Assembly: GCA_950097015.1 (NCBI GenBank) | Contig: CATNEN010000038.1 | Span: forward strand, 24,713,001 to 24,777,000 | Source: Macrostomum hystrix | Taxonomy: Eukaryota; Platyhelminthes; Macrostomidae | Length of the DNA: 64,000 nt | Reading direction: 5' to 3' | In this document: positions 33,405 to 44,414 of the stretch, piece by piece | Position numbering within the stretch: position 1 is the first letter of the stretch | Layout of the letters: each line of letters begins with the position of its first letter | Notes under the pieces: model-generated | The model's input: the letters and a program-made list of their open reading frames with translations, nothing else | Databases searched by the model: none | What the model was told of the DNA's origin: nothing | Made by a program: the position numbers and the translations under genes

Positions 33405-34471
33405 GTCGCAGGCTACACAATGCTCAATCCAAACTGACTGACTAAGATAGCGTACAAATCTGTATACTTAGAATTGTTCAGGATCGATTCTTCACTAATA
33501 TGCATATATGTAGACTAGTACGTACTACATAATGTATGTCTAGATATATTACTTGGCTGAGACAGAAACTTGTGTATAGTTGCAGATTTTTATATACCAC
33601 TCTTTATTTGGCTGTACGTCATTGTCCCTCTCGTCAGCATTCGATCCATTCTGATCTGATCTGCATAGATTCCAATACTAACGGCTGTTGTCTATTGCAT
33701 TCAATAGGATCTATCCTCAAATGTGTCCGGCAACAGCTGGTGGATTAAAAAACAAGTCTAGAAAGTCAGTTTGATATAGGAAAAAATGGTCGACCTTGTT
33801 ACAGGCAAGCTGTTGAATGGTTAACTTTCGCGTAGAAATCGCTGTCGCCAAATTAAAATTACATTTTTAAAGCTGTTTCACAGCAGAAACAATTAAAATG
33901 CAACTGCAGAAGCATGACATGAATTGGATTTTAGAAAATTGTTGTAAATGTTTACGAGATTAAATAGCACATAAAAACTGACAGATATCCATGATGTGCA
34001 ACTAATAATGAAGACTTGGAAACTAATAATGTGAAAACTAATGATAAATAACGAGAGTTTTTTAATTCATTAAATCGTCTTTTTTTAATAATAGCATAAC
34101 AAAGCGAAAAGTAAAACAGTTAAACGATGATCGGTGACACGGGTATGATGATAAAATTATTTAAACAACAAATATCTGATGTGTCATGCTTTTTGAAGTT
34201 TTCATAATATCTATATAGCTTTGTTAGTCTAGAAGTGTGTGTGCAAAAACATGTTTATCAGTGATTCCTAAATGACAGAATTATGACAGTTAAACACGTA
34301 AGATTATTAAAAGAAGATAATCTAGTCCGTATCTGTAAAAACGCCAAGTTTAAAAGTAAAAGTATATCGTAAATATTAATTAAGTTTTCATTTGTAAATA
34401 TATATAATTATTACTTAATAACCATATAAAGTAAAGGACAATAATAATATTATTAATATTATTATTATTAA
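33405..34471. other. Intergenic, no supported gene
   Basis: AT-rich. It includes short ATT runs near 34440-34470. Nothing coding is seen. Confidence 0.5.
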
Positions 34472-35762
34472 TCATCTGCGGCATCTGCAGCAGCACCAGA
34501 TGATGATGATTAAAAATAGCAAGACAGCCTGAACAATGAAAGCAATGGACACAGAGCGCCAAGCTGGGCTGACCAGGTCCATGGCCACACAGCTGCTGTC
34601 TGGCCGGGGCCATGAAGCACTTGCTAGCGGCATGGAGCAGATGTACCGGTGAGAAGCTTGGCAATTTTCGGCCAGAAACTTGCCAGAACTGTACACGACA
34701 CAGTTGCATATGCTTGCACTGCTTTTAGGGGCACAGTTTTGGCCCGGTTCCACAATGCTGCACAGATGGTAGAATGTGTAATAAAAGCTATTGTTTAATA
34801 TTTCTGTGAACGCATATATATTTTTTACTAATAGTTAACTGAATGGATAATTGAAGCGATTCATAAATCATATAGTATTCTGGGGACGCTATGGGTATAG
34901 GGCGGATAGCTCAGTCAGGGCGGATAGCTCAGTCAGTAAGGTGTCGGACTCTGGATCAGATGGTCCTGGGTTCGACTCCCGACCTAGTCTAGAACTATTC
35001 GTGCAGCCCTTGGCAAGCTGCTTTGCCCTGATGTACACACAGTCTACTCAGCTGCAAATGAGTACCGACATTTCGTCGGGTAATAATAATTCCGGCTGGC
35101 GTGGAATAAAGCAGTTCTGTGCGGCAATTCTGTGGGGTTTGGATGCTGCCGATATGTTGGAAAAAATAAATTCCATTGCTGACACGCGGCTGTCAACCGG
35201 TGTCCGAGAGAGCCGGGGAGTACAATAGGTGTGCAGTCCCCACCTGCTAGTGCGCTTGACACACAACACCTGCACTGGCCCTTGGGTCTAGTGTCATTAT
35301 TATTATTATAGGTATAAACATGTAACAGCTATCTTCTTGATTTTCCTTAAAGACATTCTTTGTTTTTTCTTACTTTCATTATTTTACCAGCAGTGGACGC
35401 AGCTTTTAAAACTAGTTGTTTTTATAATTTGATCACTCACTTCAAATATGATGTGGGTTGACATAATCACTCACTGAGGTGTTCTGTAGCCGTTGGTGTA
35501 GGTAAAATTTCGCCCATCGCCAGCAGCGCTGACAATGCCCACCCAGTATCGCAGCAGCGATTCATTTTTACCAAATCTAAAACTCAATAGACTCTCGATG
35601 GACTCTCCGATGTGGTCGTTGATGTAGAGTCCCTGACTGAGCTGACCACCGCCGAGGAATCCACAGGCGGCTTCGCTGGCTGCTTGACTCGTGAGTGCTG
35701 TTGAGGGTCGGTATGGCAGGCCGTAGCAGCTGATGCCGGTGTCAAACCAACCAGCCGGGCAC
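34472..35762 (-). CDS. C-type lectin-domain membrane protein, 5' end missing
   Basis: Exons 35762-35475 and 34757-34472 join in phase (two bases plus one) at CTCA|GTGAGT and TGTGCAG|C and encode about 191 residues of a C-type lectin fold: RCPAGWFDTGISCYGLP opens the domain, YWVGI marks the conserved core strand, and NCVVYSSGKFLAENCQ followed by HRYICSM closes it with the usual final cysteines. The WND calcium-ligand motif is replaced by CVVY, so classic sugar binding through calcium is doubtful. After a linker comes one membrane helix (SIAFIVQAVLLFLIIIIW) and a short Cys-rich basic tail, CCCRCRR, likely palmitoylated. The exon coding for the N terminus and any signal peptide was not found. 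SINE family C lies in the intron. Confidence 0.72.
34890..35325 (+). mobile_element. SINE family C, tRNA-derived, with duplicated A box
   Basis: The head reads GGGCGGATAGCTCAGTCAG, repeated immediately, then a D-arm/anticodon region and a B box GGGTTCGACTCCCGAC, as in a tRNA. Acceptor-stem pairing is absent, so it is not a working tRNA. A body with TTCTGTGCGGCAATTCTGTG and an (ATT)n tail at about 35295-35312 follow. The duplicated 19-bp promoter half may be a replication slip. Confidence 0.85.
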
Positions 35763-35799
35763 CTGTTTGTTTGTTTTTGTCGGCAAATATGTTTTAATC

Positions 35800-36240
35800 T
35801 TACATGGTAGATTGAAATTACACCCTGACAGTCCCCCAAGTTAAGCCAGATTAACATATGTCCCTGAACAATGAAATGGTTGGGAGTGAGCGCTCCGAAG
35901 TGGGTCCCGGTCCGGGCGACGTGGACGGGGACGTCCAAGGTGGAGCCTTACGGCGTAAAGGTCCGGAGTCCAGGAGGGAGTGGGAGTTGTTGGAGGGGCA
36001 GCGCAGCGCGCTTCCTTAAATAGTCCTGCAGCACGCCAACCTCGACATTCATCAAAATAACCCACATTCCCGCCGGCCTGTCAACGAGGAATCGGAGCGG
36101 CGATGGGCCACCCCGATTACCCAATGAACCAGCGGCGAGAAACGACAGATGCTCCTTTACGAGCAGCCGCCGGCAGTCGGCCAATAATTGCTACTCCGCC
36201 AGGACAATGGGAAGCGAAGGCGCCGACCTGCCTACAGTGA
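35800..36240. mobile_element. GC-rich island, candidate solo LTR or transposon fragment
   Basis: Composition is clearly more GC-rich than both flanks. On the minus strand it could run from TGTAGGCAGG to GGGGGACTGTCA with an internal TATA-like gactatttaagg, which resembles an LTR promoter. No matching target-site duplication was seen. Open frames inside have no known domain. Confidence 0.3.
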
Positions 36241-36639
36241 TATTACATGTATCTAAAGGGGAAAGGTCATATAATCGAGCTGGGCTCGGATTACACTAAA
36301 GAAGTGGGGACTTGAAGAATTATTGATCAATTGAAATGCCTGAGTGATTTCCGATATCTGATCGCGGTTTGGAGGGGAATTATGACCTAAACTAGCTCAT
36401 ACAATAAAGTTATGGGCCCGCGATCAGTCATTCCTACAGGGGTCAAGACAGATCCAGGGATCAGAGGGGATCGATGGCTACTTAATTCACCGCCGCCCCA
36501 AACCCGGCCCTAAGATTAATGATTTTGCTTTTGTGGCCAGCTGCTAGTTGGGTCGCGATTTTTAATTTTAATTTTAATTGCTTAAAATTTCGAAAAATTT
36601 TGCTGGCTCACACCCTCACTCGATTCTCGTAGCACACTC

Positions 36640-37005
36640 CACATCAACAATAATAATAATAATAATAATTGCTGGAGGGCTCCGGGCAATGGCACATTAT
36701 TTAGCAACACTAGACCCGCAGCCAGCGATAGGCAATTCTACCCATTCCGCCCATTTTGACTCCTGAGCACACACGCACACAAATACCGAATGCAGGCACA
36801 CGCTCACACAGGTGTACATCTGCCCTGACTTTCTCATCATATCTGTTGCCTTGGAGGTTGGCCTTCAAGGGCATAAATTACACGACAAGCCCCAAGCCTT
36901 CTCTCCACGGCTGCACCCCAAATAAATGTGGCCTCGCCGCGGAATCAAGCTCAGGGACCGTGCTGCGAGAGGCAAACGCGTTAACCGCTCTGCCTCGATC
37001 ATACC
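36640..37005 (-). mobile_element. SINE family A copy with complete tRNA-like head
   Basis: On the minus strand the head reads GGCAGAGCGGTTAACGCGTT (A box), then GAGCTTGATTCCGCGGCG (B box), followed by the family body and an (ATT)n tail at 36645-36670. It is the most complete head in the window and lies head to head, about 20 bp apart, with the SINE B copy at 37025. Confidence 0.88.
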
Positions 37006-37024
37006 CATCATACCCCATAACATT

Positions 37025-37305
37025 ACAGCTGGAGCGTTGGACTTACTAGAAGGTCCACGTGGTTTCGATTCATGATTAAATTGAAAAGATTTGTGTCTTT
37101 AAGCGAGACAATTAACTACACTGTTGCAGTTCGCCCAGCTGTTAAATGGGTACCAGCATTAGTTGGGGTAATTAAAGGTGGGTGTGGCGTCCCCCAGTCC
37201 ATGGACTGGGCAGCTGTACGCAGCCTTCAGATGCGTCTCGCAATAGCTCCGGCTGTGATTTCTGCTGCACATCCGGCCTGATTGGTGCAGGTGTAATCAA
37301 TACTG
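37025..37305 (+). mobile_element. SINE family B copy (tRNA-derived)
   Basis: Head GGAGCGTTGGACTTACTAGA with B-box-like GGTTTCGATTCATG; body TTAAATGGGTACCAGCATTA, GGTGGGTGTGGCGTCC and CTGTACGCAGCCTTCAGATG, shared with copies at 43491-43785 and 48855-49150. Confidence 0.85.
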
Positions 37306-37311
37306 GGTCAA

Positions 37312-38345
37312 TGAGAATTGCCCCACACGAATTGCCCGCCGAGATTTGCCCGGCAATTATGGTCGGCAGCACCTTGACTCTTGCAATCTCAGTCCTGCTT
37401 CTGATCACGGGCTCAATGCCCGAGAATAATGACATTGCCCGTCACGACCTGCACTGGCACTGCTGGTGTCGTTTGCCTCATTGTTTTTGATTGCCCATCA
37501 ACGTAAAAAGAATGGCTTCTAAAATTTAAGACGTGTGGTATTGTGGCTTTGAGAAATGTGTTGCATTTTTGGTTTTGACGTTTTGGAAAGTTTATTGATG
37601 AGGCCGAAGCATTAAAAGGCCTTGCATTATAGCAGGTAACGCATTCGAACTACAGCCCACATCATCCTCAGCAAAAGCTGTGTATTTTGAAAAGGGTGGC
37701 AGAAGCAAGTATTGCGACTGGAATTATGATAATTATTTGCCACGGTAGGTAATTAACAATGCAATTCCATACTATTTGCCGCGCCTACACATTACTTTCC
37801 TTTGGCAAGAAATGTCTGGTTTGTATGTGTATGTGCACATTTGTGGATAGAATTAGAATGTGTCGAGTCCCCAGAATTCCAAGTTCCGCAACAGTTCAGT
37901 CCGCAACAGTTCAGTCCGCAACAGTTCAGTTCAGTCCGCAACAGTTCAGTCTGCAACAGTTCAGTTCAGTCCGCAACAGTTCAGTCCGCAACAGTTCAGT
38001 CCGCAACAGTTCAGTCCGCAACAGTTCAGTTCAGTCCGCAACAGTTCAGTTCAGTCCGCAACAGTTCGGTCCGCAACAGTTCAGTTCAGTCCGCAACAGT
38101 TCAGTTCAGTCCGCAACAGTTCAGTTCAGTCCGCAACAGTTCGGTCCGCAACAGTTCAGTCCGCAACAGTTACACCGGCACAAATTCCAGTCACCTTCGA
38201 AAGGTAAATACATAAATTAGGAAAAGGGCAAGAAAATTGATGGAAATGCTGAGTATTGGAAATACTACCGGAAATACATTCGCGGAAAAACTCCTGCGGG
38301 CAAATCTCGGCGGGCAATTCGTGTGGGGGCAATTCTCGTGCTGCC
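37312..38345. repeat. Inverted pair of a short dispersed repeat flanking a minisatellite
   Basis: Plus strand 37312-37360 carries gagaattgccccacacgaat and GCCCGCCGAGATTTGCCC. The same block occurs on the minus strand at about 38290-38340. The two copies are about 0.9 kb apart and enclose the 37885-38172 array. Confidence 0.75.
37885..38172. repeat. Minisatellite, 15/20-bp alternating unit
   Basis: About 17 copies of TCCGCAACAGTTCAG, in which a five-base TTCAG is sometimes doubled, so 15-bp and 20-bp steps alternate. All three plus frames stay open, which makes spurious reading frames. Confidence 0.95.
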
Positions 38346-38488
38346 ATAAATTCTTATAATTTTTTAGAACAGCAACTTTTCTAGTCATTTTTCATTCTTG
38401 ACGCTTTAGTTTACGCTAATTTAATGAGCTTGAGTTTTTTTCTGACAGAGCTAAACAATAAAGCAAGTTCTTAAATTAAATGTCGTCA

Positions 38489-39366
38489 CTAAAACCTGTG
38501 GAAAGGCTGCGCCAACAGAACCACTCCAGTGGAAGACCATTCAGGCAGCATCTTCGTGCTGAACACGACACTAAAGCTATCGCCGACAGTGATAAACTGA
38601 TAGTCTTCCAGATTCGGTGTCTCGTAAGTCAGTGGCGGCTTCAAACGGTCAGCATCTGCGGGAGACGCATCGACGGAGTTGACAAACTCTACGGAGGCTG
38701 AATAGGCCTTTAAACTAGCATCGACAACGGACACAAGCCAACGGTGCTTCTTGCTGCTGTTGATACCGTCTTGGAATCTGATGCGCATCTCGCAGCGCTG
38801 ATTCGGATGCAGATATCGATAGAGCGGATGCTTCAGGTGCAACTTGATTGCCTGGCTGGCCACAATGTCCTGCGGTTCCTGCGTTTCATTTTTAAACACG
38901 GGGTGGGTGCTTGCTAGTACCTGTACTCTACTCTTGTAGACATGCTATTGGATCAAGTTCGATGGAGGGCTAAGTGCTACAACATATGTACCGAAACTTC
39001 AAAAAATTTCTTTTTTTATCTCTTCTTGTTTCGGTCTCCCAGTCCCCAATGGAGTCTTTGTCTCGAGTGACTAATTTGCAAGCAGAGACAAAGCACAGTC
39101 AAAACATCTAGGTACGTATGTACACACAAAACACCTTTGTGCCTAGATGTTGAAGCATTTCGAAAAGGTCTCGCATTCATTATATTAAGCGACTGCCATA
39201 ATGAACAGATGAACAGAACAGTAAACTAAATATTTTTACGCCAGTATAGCAACTTTGAAATGCTTACCTTTCCTTCTAGACAGGCATAACTGGTCGGAAC
39301 CTGCCCGTCGCAAAGGGAGATAACTACAGTGGCTGTTAGCAGAATGCTAGTCTTGAAGTCCAGCAT
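38489..39366 (-). CDS. Secreted protein of unknown family, two exons
   Basis: Exons 39366-39268 and 38920-38489 join in phase 0 (AAG|GTAAGC; GTACAG|GTA) and give 176 aa. The first exon is almost exactly a signal peptide: MLDFKTSILLTATVVISLCD, then GQVPTSYACLEGK. The second exon has one or two glycosylation sites (KNET) and a compact-looking beta-rich region (KLHLKHPLYRYLHPNQRCEM; HRWLVSVVDASLKAYS; ITVGDSFSVVFSTKMLPEWS). Few cysteines. I do not recognise it. The signal peptide on its own exon is a common animal arrangement for secreted proteins. Confidence 0.62.
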
Positions 39367-40008
39367 GCTATAGCGATGCACCACGAGGTAGATTAGAATT
39401 TTTATCAATTTATTTTATCTCTGACGAAAATGTTTGGCCTTCTGTATCAAAGCTCTTTGCTCGAGAGCGCGTCGAGGTTTAGTGGGGCTGACGTTGGTCC
39501 TAAACTAGTTCATCTCGCTTTCACAACGAACAGGCCAGACTTTAAAAGAAGCGAACGCAGAAATTTCCAAGAATTATCCTGTAAAACAGTAAAAATTCCA
39601 TTGAACAAGTACACAAATTGAACTGCACACAAAACGCACATACATTTGCACACAGAAAGAAATATTATTTATAGAATACCAACATCCTCCACAATGTCCA
39701 AACGTACCCTACTCTCTAAAATTCCTTCCCCCCTGTCCTATCTTTTTACTGTCTTTTAACTGTACACTGTGCATGGCAGTGTGTACTTTTAGTTGTGCAA
39801 AAGCAGCGACTAATAAATTTCCTGCCACGCAGCAATGCATAGCTGCAATCAGTGTACATGCATATTCTGTGTGCGTGTATATCAAAGCACAAGTTTTAAA
39901 GCTACTGCTACATATAACCTAGCTGCAATTAAAGGCTGCAATGCATGCGTTTCAGTTCAGATTTTAAATAGTCTCGCTATCTATCTTCTAGGGGGAAAAG
40001 TTTAACTT

Positions 40009-43000
40009 ATGATCAAAATGAAGCCAAAAATTGCTGTCATCGGTGCTGGGATTATTGGCGTCTCGTCTGGCCTTCGAATCCTCCAGGCCATACCGCAGGC
40101 CGATGTGACAATCTTTGCTGAAAGTGTCTCACCTGGCACCACTAGCGACGTTGCCGCCGGCTTCTGGGGACCGTCCTTCCTGAGCGACACGCCACACGAG
40201 TTGGTCATGTAAATTGCCGATTGGTTAATTATAATTTTTAATGCTGTATTTATGGACCAGGAGAAATGCAGTGCTCGATGGCATTAGTGGCTGTTTTGGC
40301 TGTTTGGCTGTAGTGGCTGTAGTGGCTGTTTTGGCTGTAGTGGCTGTAGTGGCTGTAGTGGCTGCTTTGGCGATAGTGGCTGTTTTGGCGAGAGTGGCTG
40401 TTTTGGCTGTAGTGGCTGTTTTGGCTGTAGTGGCTGTTTTGCTGTAGTTGCTGTTTTGGCTGTTTGGCTGTAGTGGCTGTTTTGGCTGTAGTGGCTGTTT
40501 TGCTGTAGTTTCTGTTTTGGCTGTAGTGGCTGTTTTAGCTGTAGTGGCTGTTTTAGCTGTAGTGGCTGTTTTGGCTTTAGTGGCTGTTTTGGCTGTTTGG
40601 CTGTAGTGGCTATTTTGGCTGTAGTGGCTGTTTGGCTGTAGTGGCTGTTTGGCTGTAGTGGCTATTTTGGCTGTAGTGGCTGTTTTGCTGTAGTTTCTGT
40701 TTTGGCTGTAGTGGCTGTTTTAGCTGTAGTGGCTGTTTTAGCTGTAGTGGCTGTTTTGGCTTTAGTGGCTGTTTTGGCTGTTTGGCTGTAGTGGCTGTTT
40801 TGGCTGTAGTGGCTGTTTTGGCTGTAGTGGCTGTTTGGCTGTAGTGGCTGTTTTGCCGATAGTGGCTGTTTTGGCTGTAGTGGCTTTTTTGGCTGTAGTG
40901 GCTGTTTTGGCTGTAGTGGCTGTTTTGGCTGTAGTGGCTGTTTTGGCTGTAGTGGCTGTTTGGCTGTAGTGGCTGTTTTGCCGATAGTGGCTGTTTTGGC
41001 TGTAGTGGCTGTTTTGGCTGTAGTTGTTTTATTGACTTTTGTGTCTTTTCTGACTACAAAAGATTGTGGCTGTAGACTGCGACTGTTTGACTCCAAAGAG
41101 CATTTACTCAATAAAATTATTACTATCCTCAAAGAAACAATCATATGCTTTAATGCAATCTTTGCAGCTCTTGGAGCAAAGAGACCTATGATCTCCTGGT
41201 GCAGCTTGCCAAGTCGGACCCGGAGTCTGGCCAGTTCGGAGTGTTCCTGGCGCCCGGATTTGAGCTGTTCAGCGTTGAAGATCCCGGTGTTAGTGGGAGC
41301 ATTGTCTGAACTTCTGGTTCACCCCTTCATAAAGTGCTCATCTTACACCTGTATCTAACGTATTACAGTCCTATCTAACAAGTTAAAACCCTGCCGAATA
41401 TCTTACAGTCTTATCTAACATGTTACAGTCTTATCTAACATGTTATAGTCTTATCTAACACGTTTTATAGATAGATCCCGTTTTACAGCCTTATCTAACA
41501 TTGTGCAGTTTTATCTAACACGTTATAGTATTATCTAACAGGTTATAGACTTGTCTAACATGTTAAAGTTTTGTCTAACCTGTAATAGTCTTATCTAACG
41601 TGTTATAGTCTTATAAAACACGCTATAGTAGTATCTAACATGTTACAGTCTCATTTACCATGTTAAAGCCTTGCCAAACATGTTACTGTCTCATGTAACA
41701 TTTTACAAGAAATATCTCATCCCTTCTGCTACTAAATCTGAACAGACTCGCTACTGGTCCCACATACCGATCGATTTCCGACGCGCTACATCCGCGGAGC
41801 TGTCATTGTTTCCGAGCCGGATCAAAAGCGGGTTCTACTTTATATCGGCGGTGGCCGAGGGCTCAAAAATAATTCCGCACATGACTGCTCAGTGAGTCTT
41901 GTTTCGCTTGAGTGAAAACTGAGCGCGAGTACGAGTAAAAATACTTGTTAAGATAACTTTCATATATTAAAAAGCCGTCTATTTTTGTCTATCAGGTGAA
42001 ATTATCACAGGCAGGTTAATTATTGTGTCTAACAGGTTAGATTACTACGAACAGGTTTAATATTGTGTGTAACATGTTAGATAATCACGAACAGGATTAT
42101 TATCGTGTCTAACAGTTTTGATTAATACGTACAGATTTTTATTGTCGGTTCTAACAGGTTAGGTTATTACGATTGTAGAAAATGATATAATCTGGTACAA
42201 ATATCAGGCTATTTATATCTTCAACAAACTTCAGGTTCAAAGCACTCGGTGGTAAGCTAGTGGAAAATCACAAAGTGAACTCATTTGACGAGTTGCAAAA
42301 GCTGGGCTACAACAGAATTGTCAACTGCACTGGACTGGGTGCTATGAAACTCTGTGGCGACAATAAGATGTTCCCAATTAGGGGACAGGTGCACAGGGTG
42401 GCGGCACCGTTTCTCAAGTTCTGGTTTAACAGCGACGATGGCACCTACTGCCTGATGAAGTGAGTGTAGTATCACTTTCTATACCTACCTAATCTACCTG
42501 CCATGCACATCACATCAACGAAAGGATCCGCTCACCTAATTGTGAAATTTCACACCTCCGTTATTCATAGTCACTCACGCTTAATCACTTGTTTCTCACA
42601 CCTGCCTTATCTATACTCCACTCTGACTTCACTGCTAACTCTAATATATGCATAACTCTAACGCTGACAAATTACTGACTTCTGTCACCTGCCTTATCTA
42701 GTAGCCACCTCACACCTAATTACTGACTCCTCACTCTTACCTTATCTTCCCGCACACCTTTGATTTCGCCGCCTTAGCACGAACTACGCAGTGCTGGGCG
42801 GAGTAGCTCAAAAGGGCAACTGGGATATGAAGGTCTCCGAGGCTGACAAGGCCGGCATCCTAGCTAGAAACTACGCCCTTTGGCCGGCTCTAAAGTCTGC
42901 TCCAGTGGTGACGGATCAGGTCGGACTAAGGCCCGGGCGAGACACAGTCCGACTGGCGAGAGAAACGGTTGGGCAGTGTACGGTGAGTTTCTACAATCCT

Positions 43001-44414
43001 ACAGCATAAAAACTTATATTTCTGCTTTAAGTAGTATGAATTTCTATTAATGATTTTTATACTCGTATTCTTTAAGAGTGAATTCGTTTCTTGGCAAAGA
43101 AGTGCAGTCCAAATGCCGTTCTAGGCCATAGACAACGATTTCAAGTCGAGGTTATAATAATGGAGGAAGGAATATGCTCTTTCCTCCATGGTTAAAATAT
43201 TTAAAATTAGAAAGATCACTCCATTTTCCTTTCAGGGAAATACCACGGGGATATTTTAAACAGCCACTGCCTTATTCACTATAGCTCCAAACCTAATGAC
43301 CGATTTTCGTGAAGGTTTATCACATGGATCAAACTTTTCATCCCGTATACGATGAAACAACTTTCAATGCTGTCCGACGTCAACATCTTCGAGGTATTCA
43401 TCGATTCTTGTCGAAGACCCTGGTGGCAACTAAACATTGCTCTTTGATAACCTCTATAACGAATCCTTATAAGTTTAATAATATAGAGGTTGTAGCCTTG
43501 TGATTAGAGCGTCGGACTCAAGGGTTGAAGGTCGAGGGTTCGATTCCTGACTCCACTGAAACAATTTGTGTCCATTAGCAGGACACTTAACTCAGCATTG
43601 CTTCAGTTCACACAGCAGTCAAATGGGTACCAGCATCAGCTGGGGTAATGGAAGGTGGGTGTGGCGTCCCCCCAGTCTATGGACTGAACAGCTGTACGCA
43701 GCCTTCAGATGCGCCACGCAATTGCTGTGGCTGTGCTGTCGGCTGCACATCTGGCCTAAGTGGGGTATGTGTAATAAATTTTTCTAATTATTAATATTTA
43801 TGATAAACAAATTAAGAATACAATTGATTCAATATATAATTAACAATAATAACATACTTGGTTACATGATGAAATTTTGTGAGCACAAACATTTATCCCA
43901 TATTGTTGGTTTTTGCCACCATAAACCCCCGACGAGAAACGTTGAATATCTCGACGATTTTGATGTTTTGTGATTCTGGAAGTTGTTTAACCGTATAAAG
44001 GGGAGAATTTTAGCTCGTTTTCTGCATTTTAATGACGATTGGTTGAATATTTTGGGAGTTGCAGAAGAGAAAGAAGTTTTTTGGTATTGAAATACCCCCT
44101 GGTCTAATCTACTGTGAATCGCCATTTAGCTCGACCAATAGACAAAGATAACTGGCCGTATCGGTTAATGCTGGATTAATGCTTTCAATGTCTACAGTCT
44201 ATGGTCAAGGTTATTTACCAGAGTCATGCTGCGTATTTATCCATGTAGATGGAAATTTGATGAGACCATATTTTCTCACCATTCCGTGCAGATTTATCAC
44301 AACTACGGGCACGGTGGCTCCGGCTTGACCACGTTCTGGGGCTGCGCCGGGGACATTGTGAAGCTGTTGCAGAAGGATCTGCTGACAGATCTGTCCAGTG
44401 CTAGCCGGCTATAA
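40009..44414 (+). CDS. D-aspartate / D-amino-acid oxidase, six exons
   Basis: Exons 40009-40208, 41168-41288, 41746-41891, 42235-42459, 42778-42982 and 44292-44414 sum to 1,020 nt, 339 aa, the family's usual length. The FAD-binding GxGxxG motif is near the start (IAVIGAGIIGVSSGLRIL). VNCTGLGA is the second FAD motif, and NYGHGGSGLTTFWGCA near the end is the family signature around the FAD phosphates. The protein ends SRL, a type 1 peroxisomal targeting signal. It oxidises D-amino acids to keto acids with release of hydrogen peroxide and ammonia, in peroxisomes. Whether Asp/Glu or neutral D-amino acids are preferred cannot be told. Donor of exon 2 is GGT|GTTAGT, slightly unusual. ATG 40018 is an alternative start. 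Confidence 0.93.
40270..41030. repeat. Minisatellite (TGGCTGTTTTGGCTGTAG), intron 1 of the oxidase
   Basis: About 42 copies of an 18-bp unit with 17- and 16-bp variants, plus occasional gatag and tttag changes. It occupies about 80 percent of intron 40209-41167. Confidence 0.96.
41370..41695. repeat. Minisatellite, about 20-bp unit, intron 2 of the oxidase
   Basis: About 15 divergent copies of GTTACAGTCTTATCTAACAT in intron 41289-41745. Confidence 0.9.
41995..42175. repeat. Degenerate repeat, about 40-bp unit, intron 3 of the oxidase
   Basis: Four divergent copies around TGTGTCTAACAGGTTAGATTA and CACGAACAGG. Copies contain AACAG|GTTAG on the sense strand. Confidence 0.75.
43491..43785 (+). 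mobile_element. SINE family B copy in intron 5 of the oxidase, complete head
   Basis: The head GTAGCCTTGTGATTAGAGCG continues through GGACTCAAGGGTTGA (anticodon-like CAA) to GAGGGTTCGATTCCTGACTC, so it looks derived from a tRNA-Leu-like sequence. The body is as in the 37-kb copy; the end is AT-rich. Confidence 0.88.

Noticed and set aside
34895-34985. Apparent tRNA gene with A and B boxes
   Set aside because: The acceptor stem does not pair and a SINE body with ATT tail follows; it is the head of SINE family C.
37759-38220. Three overlapping open frames rich in Gln, Ser and Phe
   Set aside because: All three plus frames are open through a 15-bp array, so openness carries no information.
40662-41144. 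Minus-strand frame of about 160 codons rich in QPLQPK and TATTAK
   Set aside because: Antisense to the 18-bp array in the oxidase intron.
43491-43560. Apparent tRNA-Leu-like gene
   Set aside because: Repeated at 37025 and 48855 with the same downstream body; SINE family B head.
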